A program made the translations under genes and the position numbers. The notes beneath the pieces are model-generated. The model saw nothing but the letters and a program-made list of their open reading frames with translations, did no database searches and was not told the DNA's origin. From the NCBI GenBank assembly GCA_030147505.1, contig JASBVG010000028.1:1-41263 (forward strand): a stretch of DNA of 41,263 nt, written 5' to 3'. The DNA comes from Tardiphaga sp. (GTDB lineage Bacteria > Pseudomonadota > Alphaproteobacteria > Rhizobiales > Xanthobacteraceae). How positions within the stretch are numbered: the stretch's first letter is position 1; every line of letters starts with the position of its first letter. This document shows, in pieces, positions 18,702-26,553 of this stretch.

Positions 18702-18727
18702 GGAACCTACTAGCCGGGCGCGTCGTT
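18702..18727 (+). promoter_or_regulatory. EcfG (general stress sigma factor) promoter
   Basis: GGAAC-N17-CGTT is an exact match to the alphaproteobacterial EcfG consensus. It is placed 54 bases upstream of the MAPEG start codon at 18782, on the same strand, with a GAGGGAAA ribosome site in between. Confidence 0.75.
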
Positions 18728-18781
18728 GGGTTCCCGGAAGCCGTGGTCGAACGTGGCCATGGCGGGCTGAGGGAAATTTCC

Positions 18782-19132
18782 ATGTCTGTTCAAATGGTTC
18801 TGTTGCCGGTTTTCGTGCTGGTGGCGATCACGCTGGGCATGTTTTTCGTGACGGGCTTGCGCAGCGGCGGTGTCGGGCGCAATGACGCCCGCGAGCTGCC
18901 GAATACTGCCCCGCAGCTCGATCTGCTGTTCTATTCCTTGATCGCCCTCGGCCTGCCGCTGCGAAAGATCGATCTGGCGCTGGTCTGCCTGTCCTGGGTG
19001 TTCGTGGTCGCCCGCTTTGTCGGCGCTGGCTTCTTCGCTGCCAACAGGGGATCGCAGGCCTGGATCGCCAGCGCGCTTGTATTGCTGGCCATGTGGTTCT
19101 ACTTCGCGCTGCGGATGCTGCTTCTGCTGTGA
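18782..19132 (+). CDS. MAPEG-family membrane protein
   Basis: A 116-residue, four-helix membrane protein resembling bacterial MAPEG (membrane-associated eicosanoid/glutathione metabolism) proteins. Helix 1 is VLLPVFVLVAITLGMFFV. A polar loop (RSGGVGRNDARELPN) precedes LDLLFYSLIALGLPL, and two more helices follow to the C-terminus ending in Leu-rich sequence. Whether it binds glutathione is not shown. The start is supported by GAGGGAAA seven bases upstream; a longer frame to 18668 overlaps the promoter and is rejected. The consensus EcfG promoter suggests induction under general stress. rsmB begins 41 bases after its stop and may be co-transcribed. Confidence 0.75.
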   Translation: MSVQMVLLPVFVLVAITLGMFFVTGLRSGGVGRNDARELPNTAPQLDLLFYSLIALGLPLRKIDLALVCLSWVFVVARFVGAGFFAANRGSQAWIASALVLLAMWFYFALRMLLLL

Positions 19133-19173
19133 GGCTTTGGGCGGCGCCGATTCTCCGGACTTGAAAGTTTGCC

Positions 19174-20475
19174 ATGACGCCCGCCGCCCGCCTGACTGCT
19201 GCCATCGAGGTCATCGACGCCATCGACACCCAGCGTATTCCCGCCGCCAAGGCATTGAAGGAATGGGGCACCGCGCATCGCTTCGCCGGCTCCGGCGACC
19301 GTGCCGGCATTGCCGGTCTCGTCTGGGACGTGCTGCGCCGTCGCGCCTCCAGCGCCTGGGTGATGGAGGATGAGACCTCGCGGGCGCGCGTGCTCGGCAT
19401 GCTCAAGCTCGAACGCGGCATGGATGTCGCCGCCATCGATGCCCTGTGCGACGGCAGTCGCTTTGCGCCCGCGCCGCTGAGCGATGCCGAGCGCAAGGCG
19501 CTGGCTTCGCGTACGGCGGAAGGTGCGCCGGCTCACATTTCGGGAGATTATCCCGAATGGCTCGACAGCCAGCTCGCTGATGTATTCGGCGAGGACCGCG
19601 TGGCAGAGGCCGTCGCGATGGCAAGCCGCGCGCCGCTCGACTTGCGCGTCAATACGCTGAAGAGCAAGCGCGAGAAGGCGCTGGCGTCGCTGAGGCATCT
19701 TGGCGCGACGGAGACGCCATGGTCACCCCTCGGTCTGCGCATCGAGCTCGGTGCCGATGCGCGCAATCCCGGCGTTCATGCCGAGGAAGACTTCATCAAG
19801 GGCGGCATCGAGGTGCAGGACGAGGGCTCGCAACTCGCGGCGCTGTTCTCGGGCGCCAAGCCCGGCGAACAGGTGATCGATCTCTGTGCCGGTGCCGGCG
19901 GCAAGACACTTGCGCTCGGCGCGATGATGCAGGGTAAAGGGCGTCTGATCGCGACCGATGCCGACAAGCGCCAACTCGCACCGATCCATGAGCGGCTGTC
20001 CCGCGCGGGCATCCACAATGCTGATATCCGCACGCCGAAGGGCGATGAAGATCCGCTCGCCGATATCCGCGCCTCCGCCGATCTCGTCCTGATCGATGCG
20101 CCGTGCACGGGCACCGGCACTTGGCGCCGCAATCCCGATGCCAAATGGCGGATGCGCCCCGGCGCGCTGGAGGTCCGCATCAAGGATCAGCAGGAAGTGC
20201 TCGACCGTGCCGTGCAATTCGTGAAGCCGGGCGGCCGCATCACTTACGTGACGTGCTCGGTGCTGCCGCAGGAAAACCGTGAGCAGGTGAAGGGTTTTCT
20301 GGCCCGCCAGTCCGGTTTTGCCGTGGTGACGCCGGAACAGGTGATGTCCGCGCTGTGGGACAAGGCGGAGGACTTCGGGGCAGCGGTGTACCAGTCGCCG
20401 GAGGGGCTTCTGATGACGCCGCGCAGGACCGGGACTGACGGGTTTTTCGTCAGCGTGCTCCGGAAGATCGCCTGA
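19174..20475 (+). CDS. RsmB/NOP-family rRNA (cytosine-C5) methyltransferase
   Basis: A 433-residue SAM-dependent RNA m5C methyltransferase. The N-terminal 150 residues form a helical NusB-like/PUA-like region. RVNTLKSKREKAL and VQDEGSQLAALF lead to the SAM motif VIDLCAGAGGKTLALGAMM. The catalytic pair is DAPCTGTGTWRRNP (motif IV, Cys that releases product) and TYVTCSVLPQENREQV (motif VI, nucleophilic Cys). RsmB methylates C967 of 16S rRNA; other family members hit other sites, so the exact target is uncertain. It is followed by guaA after 64 bases, an order I associate with this bacterial family. Confidence 0.9.
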   Translation: MTPAARLTAAIEVIDAIDTQRIPAAKALKEWGTAHRFAGSGDRAGIAGLVWDVLRRRASSAWVMEDETSRARVLGMLKLERGMDVAAIDALCDGSRFAPAPLSDAERKALASRTAEGAPAHISGDYPEWLDSQLADVFGEDRVAEAVAMASRAPLDLRVNTLKSKREKALASLRHLGATETPWSPLGLRIELGADARNPGVHAEEDFIKGGIEVQDEGSQLAALFSGAKPGEQVIDLCAGAGGKTLALGAMMQGKGRLIATDADKRQLAPIHERLSRAGIHNADIRTPKGDEDPLADIRASADLVLIDAPCTGTGTWRRNPDAKWRMRPGALEVRIKDQQEVLDRAVQFVKPGGRITYVTCSVLPQENREQVKGFLARQSGFAVVTPEQVMSALWDKAEDFGAAVYQSPEGLLMTPRRTGTDGFFVSVLRKIA

Positions 20476-20539
20476 GCCGGATGGGGATTCGCGGGGCCAA
20501 AGCCTTGCGAACCGGGCTCTCGTCGCGTAATTCCTCGCT

Positions 20540-22147
20540 ATGACAGCCCCCAGCACATCCTCGCTTCCGTCCTCGGCCCACTCCGCCCATGTGGCCGCCG
20601 AGCATGACAAGATTCTGATCATCGATTTCGGCTCCCAGGTGACGCAGCTGATCGCGCGCCGGGTGCGCGAGGACGGCGTCTATTCCGAGATCGTCCCGTT
20701 CAACAAGGCGGAGGCCGCCTTTACCGAGATGAAGCCCAAAGCCGTGATCCTGTCCGGCGGCCCGGCCTCGGTGCTCGACAAGGATGCGCCCTCGGTGCCG
20801 CTGTCGATCCTCACTGCCGGCGTGCCGGTGCTCGGCATCTGCTATGGCGAGCAGACCATGGCGCAGCAATTAGGGGGCACCGTCGAGGGCGGCCATCACC
20901 GCGAATTCGGCCGCGCCACCATCGAGATCACCGATGACTGCGCGCTGTTCGAGGGCGTGTGGGAGAAGGGCGGCAAATACGACGTCTGGATGAGCCATGG
21001 CGACCGCGTCACCAAGCTCCCCGAAGGTTTCCGCGGCGTGGCCAAGGCGCCGGGCTCGCCGATCTCGGTGATCGCCGACGACGTCCGCAAGTTCTATGCG
21101 ATGCAGTTCCATCCGGAAGTCGCACATACGCCGGATGGCGCAAAAATCATCCGCAATTTCGTGCGCAAGGTGGCCGGCTTCACCGGCGACTGGACCATGC
21201 GCGCCTTCCGCGAGGAAGCGATCGAGAAGATTCGCGCCCAGGTCGGCAAGGGCAGGGTGATCTGCGGTCTCTCCGGCGGCGTCGATAGCGCTGTCGCTGC
21301 CGTGCTGATCCATGAAGCGATCGGCGACCAGCTTACTTGCGTGTTCGTCGATCACGGCATGCTGCGCAAGGACGAGGGCAAGACCGTCGTCGACCTGTTC
21401 CGCGGCCACTACAATATCCCGCTCGTGCATGTGGATGCATCGAAGCAGTTCCTCGGTGAGCTCGAAGGTGTCACCGATCCCGAAGTGAAGCGCAAGACCA
21501 TCGGTCGTCTCTTCATCGACGTGTTCGATGCCGAGGCCAAGAAGATCGGTGGCGCGGATTTCCTCGCCCAGGGCACGTTGTATCCCGACGTGATCGAGAG
21601 CGTCTCCTTCACGGGCGGCCCCTCGGTGACCATCAAGTCGCATCACAATGTCGGCGGTCTTCCTGAGCGCATGAACATGAAGCTGGTCGAACCGCTGCGC
21701 GAACTCTTCAAGGACGAAGTGCGCGATCTCGGCCGCGAGCTCGGCCTGCCCGACATCTTTGTCGGCCGCCATCCGTTCCCGGGCCCCGGCCTCGCCATCC
21801 GCTGCCCCGGCGAGATCACGAAGGAAAAGCTCGACATCCTGCGCGAGGCCGACGCCGTCTATATCGACCAGATCCGCAAGGCCGGCCTCTATGACACCAT
21901 CTGGCAGGCCTTTGCCGTGCTGTTACCGGTGAAGACCGTGGGTGTGATGGGCGACGGCCGCACCTATGAATACGTCGTCGGCCTGCGCGCTGTAACATCC
22001 ACCGACGGTATGACCGCAGATTTCTATGCCTTCGACATGAAGTTCCTCGGCGAGACGGCAACGCGCATCATCAACGAGGTGAAGGGCGTGAACCGCGTGG
22101 TCTATGACATCACCAGCAAGCCGCCCGGAACGATCGAGTGGGAGTAG
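20540..22147 (+). CDS. guaA: GMP synthase (glutamine-hydrolysing)
   Basis: GuaA aminates XMP to GMP with ATP and glutamine. The 535-residue protein has both domains. The class I amidotransferase shows [15 protein letters not shown] (nucleophilic Cys) and [12 protein letters not shown] (His and Glu of the triad). The ATP-pyrophosphatase domain has the P-loop [14 protein letters not shown]. The C-terminal dimerisation domain includes the conserved [14 protein letters not shown] and ends PGTIEWE, the invariant family C-terminus. About 25 extra residues precede the usual start ([20 protein letters not shown]), so an internal start is possible but no later ATG fits. With guaB in the same window, it completes the IMP to GMP branch. 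Confidence 0.97.
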   Translation: MTAPSTSSLPSSAHSAHVAAEHDKILIIDFGSQVTQLIARRVREDGVYSEIVPFNKAEAAFTEMKPKAVILSGGPASVLDKDAPSVPLSILTAGVPVLGICYGEQTMAQQLGGTVEGGHHREFGRATIEITDDCALFEGVWEKGGKYDVWMSHGDRVTKLPEGFRGVAKAPGSPISVIADDVRKFYAMQFHPEVAHTPDGAKIIRNFVRKVAGFTGDWTMRAFREEAIEKIRAQVGKGRVICGLSGGVDSAVAAVLIHEAIGDQLTCVFVDHGMLRKDEGKTVVDLFRGHYNIPLVHVDASKQFLGELEGVTDPEVKRKTIGRLFIDVFDAEAKKIGGADFLAQGTLYPDVIESVSFTGGPSVTIKSHHNVGGLPERMNMKLVEPLRELFKDEVRDLGRELGLPDIFVGRHPFPGPGLAIRCPGEITKEKLDILREADAVYIDQIRKAGLYDTIWQAFAVLLPVKTVGVMGDGRTYEYVVGLRAVTSTDGMTADFYAFDMKFLGETATRIINEVKGVNRVVYDITSKPPGTIEWE

Positions 22148-22236
22148 GGTAGAGGAGGCCGACGCATCGTGTGACAGGCGATGCTGTTCTCCACGATGGT
22201 TCCCGCGTCGGGACGTCCTGGAGTCGCCGCGTTGTC

Positions 22237-22920
22237 TCACCAGATGAATGGAAACAAGCGCCAGCGCACGTGGCGCATATACGGCTCATAGCCTGCAAGG
22301 CCCACGCGCAGTGTCTTTTCCTCGATGCCGATCCGGATGCCGAGCAAGAGGGTGAGGATGGGGATGATCGCAAGCCCCCACCACGAGCCGAGTACGAGCG
22401 AGGTGGCGGCAAAATAGAAGAGCGCGCCGGAATACATCGGATGGCGGACGATCGCGTAAGGGCCGGTCGTGATCACCGTCTGCCCTCGGTCCTTCTGTAA
22501 TTTGACGACGGGCGCTGCGAAGCTGTTCGTGCGCATGGTCCAGCCGATGAACAGGAACGCTGCCAAAAGCAGGCCGCACCCGGCACATTGCACGGAAGGC
22601 GGCATCACCGACCAGCGCCAACGCGCTGCGTCCGCTGCCATGAAGCCCATTCCTGCGAAGACAAGGAGCAGGACGGGGACAAGGATCAGCTTGTCCGCAA
22701 GCGGCTGATCCTTCTGTAAGGGCGGCTTCAGGCGCTCTTTGAGCAGCCCGGGATCGACGCGGACCGCGTATGCCCCAAACACGACGGAGATGGCGATCAT
22801 TTCGCCGAGATACAGCCATCCGCCGACATAGTTGGTCGTGCCCGCGGCGCCGAAGATGATCGCGCCCATGACCCCGTACCAGACGATCGTCTGGACGATA
22901 AGATTCAAAACGAGACCCAT
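22237..22920 (-). CDS. Isoprenylcysteine carboxyl methyltransferase-like membrane protein
   Basis: A 227-residue membrane protein with about five hydrophobic helices and the C-terminal signature of the ICMT/PEMT superfamily: TTGPYAIVRHPMYSGAL, then a helical hairpin and EEKTLRVGLAGYEPYMRHV ending RWRLFPFIW. Members methylate small lipophilic acceptors or lipids with SAM at the membrane; bacterial homologues are mostly uncharacterised. The GPYxxVRHPxY box and the EExxL...YxxY box are both intact, so it is likely active. It converges on guaA, 89 bases away. The other side is a 280-base divergent gap before the serine hydrolase, in which I see no clear signal. Confidence 0.85.
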   Translation of the reverse strand: MGLVLNLIVQTIVWYGVMGAIIFGAAGTTNYVGGWLYLGEMIAISVVFGAYAVRVDPGLLKERLKPPLQKDQPLADKLILVPVLLLVFAGMGFMAADAARWRWSVMPPSVQCAGCGLLLAAFLFIGWTMRTNSFAAPVVKLQKDRGQTVITTGPYAIVRHPMYSGALFYFAATSLVLGSWWGLAIIPILTLLLGIRIGIEEKTLRVGLAGYEPYMRHVRWRLFPFIW

Positions 22921-23200
22921 ATCCTGGTGCTCCCGTCAAAGCCGCCGAAGCGCGGATGGCTTGAACAGACAATTCTGCTTCCGCACTACGGCTTTGTATT
23001 CGTCGGCTGCCGGATAAAGCACGCGTTTTCTTTCCGGCCGCAAACTCACTAGAGTCGCGCCGGATTGCTCACCGATATCGGCAACGCTGAACCAGATTGC
23101 GATTGGATATGCGGCGGGCGAATACGGCCGCGCCCTGGTGCGGGATGTGCCTTGCTCTTTCTGATGTTACGACAGAGGTTCCATTTTCCGGAGCCGCCCA

Positions 23201-24457
23201 ATGTCTGACGCCCCTGTATCGAACCAGCCCGCAACTGCCGCCGAGACAGATCCAAATGCCCGCGGCTGGATGAAGGGCTTTCCGCCCGCGCCGGACAAGA
23301 CCATCCGCTTCCACGACGATTCCTTCCGTAACTTTCCCGAGCTGCGTTGGGCCTGGAGCAATGTGCGCTCGCTGGTGCCGACCGTGAATGTCTGGCGCGG
23401 AGCCGGCGGTGCATCGGTGCTGCCGCGCGCGGAGCGCGATATCGGCGGGGTGCAATCGACGACCATGGATGGCCGCCCGATGACCTTCGCAAAGATGTTC
23501 GAGGAGACCTATGCGGACGGCATCGCCGTGCTGCACAAGGGCAAGCTGATTTTCGAGCGCTATGCCGGCGCGCTGAAGCCGCACAAGCCGCATATCGCCA
23601 TGTCCGTGACCAAGTCCTTCACCGGCACGCTGGCCGGCATACTCGTTGCCGAAGGCAAGATCGATCCGCAGGCGCCCGTGACCGACTACGTACCGGAGCT
23701 GAAAGACACCGCCTTTGGCGATGCCCGCGTGCATGAGGTCATGGATATGACCACGGGGCTGAAATACACCGAGGTCTATACCGACCGGAATTCCGACGTG
23801 TGGAGCCTGCGCCGGGCCAACGGCATGGCGCCGATTCCGCCGGACTATCGAGGCGCGACCGATATCTTCGCTCTGCTGTGCATGCAGGAGAAGCAGGGCG
23901 AGCACGGCAGGGCCTTCGCCTACAAGACCGTCAATACCGATGTGCTCGCCTTCATCGTCCGGCGCGCCAGCGGCATGGCGCTGAGCGATCTGCTTTCAGA
24001 GCGCATCTGGGCGCCGATGGGGGCGGAGGAGGACGCGCATTATCACGTCGATCGCATCGGCACCGAGAGCGGCGGCGGTGGTCTCTCCACCACGCTGCGC
24101 GATCTCGCGCGGTTCGGCGAGGTAATGCGCAATCACGGCGCTTTCAACGGCCGCCAGATCGTGCCGAGTTCGGTGGTCGAGGACATCGAGCGCGGCGCCG
24201 ATCCCGAGAAATTCAAACCGGCCGGCTACGCCACGCTGCCCGGCGGCTCCTATCGCAATCAATGGTGGGTGACGCATAACGAACATGGCGCCTACATGGC
24301 GCGCGGCGTCTACGGGCAGGGGCTCTATATCGATCCCAAGGCCGAAATGGTGATCGCCCGTTATGCGTCGCATCCGGTCGCCGGCAATGCCGCCAATGAT
24401 CCGGTGACACTGCCGACCTATATGGCGCTGGCGAAGGAATTGATGGCGGGCGGGTGA
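23201..24457 (+). CDS. Serine hydrolase of the beta-lactamase / penicillin-binding-protein fold (class C, EstB/NylB-like)
   Basis: A 418-residue serine hydrolase. The S-x-x-K catalytic motif is in AMSVTKSFTG (Ser about residue 135). The Tyr region is AFAYKTVNTDVLAF (about 241). The GGGGLSTTLRDLARFG segment and HGAYMARGVYGQGLYIDP close the active site; the last replaces the KTG box, as in NylB-type (6-aminohexanoate-dimer hydrolase) and EstB-type enzymes. No signal peptide is evident, so it is probably a cytoplasmic amidase or esterase rather than a beta-lactamase. Start has CGGAG ten bases upstream. Natural substrate is unknown. It stands alone, upstream of the Lin0512-tenA pair. Confidence 0.88.
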   Translation: MSDAPVSNQPATAAETDPNARGWMKGFPPAPDKTIRFHDDSFRNFPELRWAWSNVRSLVPTVNVWRGAGGASVLPRAERDIGGVQSTTMDGRPMTFAKMFEETYADGIAVLHKGKLIFERYAGALKPHKPHIAMSVTKSFTGTLAGILVAEGKIDPQAPVTDYVPELKDTAFGDARVHEVMDMTTGLKYTEVYTDRNSDVWSLRRANGMAPIPPDYRGATDIFALLCMQEKQGEHGRAFAYKTVNTDVLAFIVRRASGMALSDLLSERIWAPMGAEEDAHYHVDRIGTESGGGGLSTTLRDLARFGEVMRNHGAFNGRQIVPSSVVEDIERGADPEKFKPAGYATLPGGSYRNQWWVTHNEHGAYMARGVYGQGLYIDPKAEMVIARYASHPVAGNAANDPVTLPTYMALAKELMAGG

Positions 24458-24547
24458 GCATCGTCACGCCGCGCGCCCCGTTCGCGCGCGCGGCGGATTG
24501 CGCTACGATGTCCGCGAGATGATTCAATTCAATCGGAGACCGGATTC

Positions 24548-24892
24548 ATGGCACGTGTACGCTGTATCACCGAGATGGGCATGGGAGTCGATGTCCACGG
24601 CCGCGACGCCACCAAGGCGGCGAAGCGCGCGGTCTCCGATGCGATCCGCCATTCCAGCCTCGGCTTTTTCCGCTTCGTCGGAAAGACGCCGCAGGACATG
24701 TTCGTCGATGTGACCATCGGCGTTCCCAACCCGGATGCCGTCGACACGGACGCCGTTGCGAAGGAGCTTCCCTACGGGACTGTGACGGTGAAGGCGGTGC
24801 AGGGCGGCCTGGAAATTCCAGCCGAAAGCGGTACCGACGCCATCATCATCGCCAATGCCGCGGTGGTGGTGAGCCTCGAGAACGACGCGTGA
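24548..24892 (+). CDS. Lin0512 family protein
   Basis: A 114-residue protein of the Lin0512 family (function unknown). The signature N-terminus is present: CITEMGMGVDVHGRDATKAA, then KRAVSDAIRHSSLGFF, followed by DMFVDVTIGVPNPDAVD and a C-terminal IIIANAAVVVSLE. The Met-Gly-Met-Gly-Val-Asp-x-His-Gly box is the most conserved part and suggests a nucleotide- or metal-binding loop, though no activity is established. GGAGACC precedes the ATG. Its stop codon overlaps the GTG start of tenA (GTGA), so the two are very likely translated together. This ties the family to thiamine salvage here, by inference. Confidence 0.85.
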   Translation: MARVRCITEMGMGVDVHGRDATKAAKRAVSDAIRHSSLGFFRFVGKTPQDMFVDVTIGVPNPDAVDTDAVAKELPYGTVTVKAVQGGLEIPAESGTDAIIIANAAVVVSLENDA

Positions 24893-25563
24893 GTGCGGCA
24901 TCGATGGATATTTTCGATCGCCTCAAGGCTGCTGCCTCCGATGACTGGTCGTCCTATGTCGATCACGATTTCGTCCGCCAGCTCGGCGCCGGTGTCCTGC
25001 CCGAGAAGGCATTCCGCACCTATCTGGTGCAGGACTATCTGTTCTTGATCCAGTTCGCGCGCGCCTATGCGCTCGCGACCTACAAGAGCCGGACGCTGGA
25101 CGACATAAGGGCGGCGCAAGCCGGGCTCGCCTCCATTCTCCGCGAGATGGAACTGCATGTGAAACTGTGCGGCCGGTGGGGACTGTCCCCTGCCGATATC
25201 GAGGCCGCGCCGGAATTGCAGGCAACCGTCGCCTATACGCGCTTTGTGCTGGACTGCGGCGCAGCGGGCGATCTGCTTGATCTGCATGTGGCGCTGGCGC
25301 CCTGTGTCATCGGCTATGCCGAGATCGGCCGCAAGCTCGCGCCCGATGGTGCGGCGCTACTCGGCGATCATCCATATCGGGAATGGATCGGCGAATATGC
25401 AGGGCAAGGCTATCAGGACATCGCAATGAATGCTCGTTTCCATCTCGACGATCTCGCCGCCCGCGCGATGACCGAGCGACGCTTCGGCGAACTGGCAAAA
25501 CTGTTCGGGCAAGCGTCGCGTCTGGAAGCCGATTTCTGGCAGATGGGCCTCGACGCGCGCTGA
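24889..25563 (+). CDS. tenA: TenA-family thiaminase II / aminopyrimidine aminohydrolase
   Basis: A 224-residue all-helical TenA protein. In the salvage route, TenA hydrolyses 4-amino-5-aminomethyl-2-methylpyrimidine to HMP for thiamine synthesis. Diagnostic blocks are FVRQLGAGVLPEKAFRTYLV, QDYLFLIQFARAYAL, the catalytic Cys in ALAPCVIGYAEIG and the acid in RLEADFWQMG at the C-terminus. HPYREWIGEYAGQGYQD is the conserved loop. The GTG start overlaps the Lin0512 stop; an internal ATG at 24904 is an alternative. No thiamine riboswitch or other thi gene is seen nearby. A sub-class with a second Cys pair is possible, but only one active-site Cys position is clear. Confidence 0.92.
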   Translation: MSAASMDIFDRLKAAASDDWSSYVDHDFVRQLGAGVLPEKAFRTYLVQDYLFLIQFARAYALATYKSRTLDDIRAAQAGLASILREMELHVKLCGRWGLSPADIEAAPELQATVAYTRFVLDCGAAGDLLDLHVALAPCVIGYAEIGRKLAPDGAALLGDHPYREWIGEYAGQGYQDIAMNARFHLDDLAARAMTERRFGELAKLFGQASRLEADFWQMGLDAR

Positions 25564-25576
25564 AGCCCGAATATTA

Positions 25577-25588
25577 AACCATTCGGTT
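25577..25588 (+). promoter_or_regulatory. Operator 1 of the ArsR-family operon
   Basis: AACC-ATTC-GGTT is a perfect 4-base dyad overlapping the first two bases of the -35 box. It matches operator 2 (AACC-TTAT-GGTT) 40 bases downstream, centre to centre, which is close to four helical turns. Confidence 0.6.
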
Positions 25589-25615
25589 GACAAAGCGGAG
25601 GCGTGTTCCTATATT
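25587..25615 (+). promoter_or_regulatory. Sigma-70-type promoter of the ArsR operon
   Basis: TTGACA-N17-TATATT is a near-consensus housekeeping promoter. The expected transcript start falls at or next to the ATG at 25623, so the ArsR mRNA would be leaderless or nearly so; indeed no ribosome site precedes it. Confidence 0.75.
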
Positions 25616-25632
25616 CAACCTTATGGTTGAAT
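25613..25632 (+). promoter_or_regulatory. Operator 2 of the ArsR-family operon
   Basis: ATTCAACC-TTAT-GGTTGAAT is a perfect 8-base dyad spanning the end of the -10 box and the start codon (ATG at 25623). Binding would block RNA polymerase. It shares the AACC-N4-GGTT core with operator 1. Confidence 0.7.
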
Positions 25633-25991
25633 TAATTGCACCTCAGCTCGACAATGTCTTCCACGCCCTCGGCGATGCCACGCGGCGGCAGATGCTGCGC
25701 GAACTGGTCAGAGGGGAGCGGACCGTTGGCCAGCTTGCGAAACCTCATGAAATGTCGCTGGCGGCTGCCTCCAAGCACATCAAGGTGCTTGAGGGCGCCG
25801 GCCTGATCCGCCGCGAGGTGCGCGGCCGGACACATTGGTGCCAGCTCGCGCCAGGCCCGCTGGCAACTGCTCATGAATGGCTGAGCTTCTACGAGCAGTT
25901 CTGGACGGATCGTCTGGATGCGCTCGAACAACTGCTGCACGCCGACGATGCAGCGACATCCCACCAAGCGACAACAGGAGAGAAGCGATGA
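25623..25991 (+). CDS. ArsR-family winged-helix repressor
   Basis: A 122-residue ArsR/SmtB-type regulator. The fold is clear: VFHALGDATRRQMLRELV (helix 1-2), ERTVGQLAKPHEMSLAAASK with the recognition helix AAASKHIKVLEGAGLIRRE, and the wing RGRTHWCQLAPGPL. No metal-binding Cys pair is present in the recognition helix; the single Cys is in the wing. This sub-group commonly heads operons with an SRPBCC/AHSA1 protein, as here. Probably autoregulates through the two AACC-N4-GGTT operators around its own promoter. ATG 25623 is chosen from the promoter geometry; an upstream in-frame start would lie before the promoter. Stop overlaps the next ATG (ATGA). Confidence 0.9.
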   Translation: MVELIAPQLDNVFHALGDATRRQMLRELVRGERTVGQLAKPHEMSLAAASKHIKVLEGAGLIRREVRGRTHWCQLAPGPLATAHEWLSFYEQFWTDRLDALEQLLHADDAATSHQATTGEKR

Positions 25992-26518
25992 ACGACATCA
26001 CGCCATCGGCCTATGGCAAACTCGCCGGACCCGCCGAGTTGACGATCCAGCGCTTGCTGCCGGGACCGATCGAACGCGTCTGGGCCTACCTGACCGAAAG
26101 CGATCTGCGCAAGCAGTGGCTGGCTTCCGGCGAGATGCAGATGAGCGTCGGCGCGCCGTTCGAACTCGTCTGGCGCAATGACGAGCTGTCCAATCCGCCG
26201 GCAAAGCGGCCCGAGGGGTTTAGCGAGGAGCATCGCATGCAGAGCGAGATCACCGAGGTCGATCCGCCGCGCAAGATCACTTTCACCTGGGCGCCGCGCG
26301 GCGAAGTGACCTTCGAGCTGAATCCGCAAGGCAGCAAGGTGCTGCTCACCGTGATCCATCGCCGCATCAGCGATCGCGCCAACACGCTCAAGGTCAGCGC
26401 CGGCTGGCACACCCATCTCGATGTGCTGGTGGCCCGCCTCAATGGCGAGGAGCCGAAGCCATATTGGGACATCTGGCAGCGCCTGCATGAGGAATATGGA
26501 CAGCGCCTGCCGGAGTGA
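25988..26518 (+). CDS. SRPBCC / AHSA1-type ligand-binding-fold protein
   Basis: A 176-residue START-like (SRPBCC) protein related to the Aha1 C-terminal domain. The hallmark opening is ELTIQRLLPGPIERVWAYLT, then LRKQWLASGEMQM, the central strand RMQSEITEVDPPRKITFTW and a C-terminal helix SAGWHTHLDVLVARLNGE with the conserved W-x-x-H-L-D. Such proteins form a hydrophobic cavity for a small ligand, and many are partners of ArsR repressors; the ligand is unknown. Its ATG overlaps the ArsR stop (ATGA) and GGAGAGAAGCG gives a ribosome site, so it is co-translated with the repressor. A model in which it titrates or destroys the inducer is inference. Confidence 0.88.
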   Translation: MNDITPSAYGKLAGPAELTIQRLLPGPIERVWAYLTESDLRKQWLASGEMQMSVGAPFELVWRNDELSNPPAKRPEGFSEEHRMQSEITEVDPPRKITFTWAPRGEVTFELNPQGSKVLLTVIHRRISDRANTLKVSAGWHTHLDVLVARLNGEEPKPYWDIWQRLHEEYGQRLPE

Positions 26519-26553
26519 ATCGGCGGTCACATACAACAGTAAGGGAGGTCACG

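Noticed and set aside
23201..24457. True beta-lactamase
   Set aside because: The SxxK motif is present, but the KTG box is replaced by an HGxY-type segment and no export signal is visible, pointing to an amidase/esterase-like enzyme.
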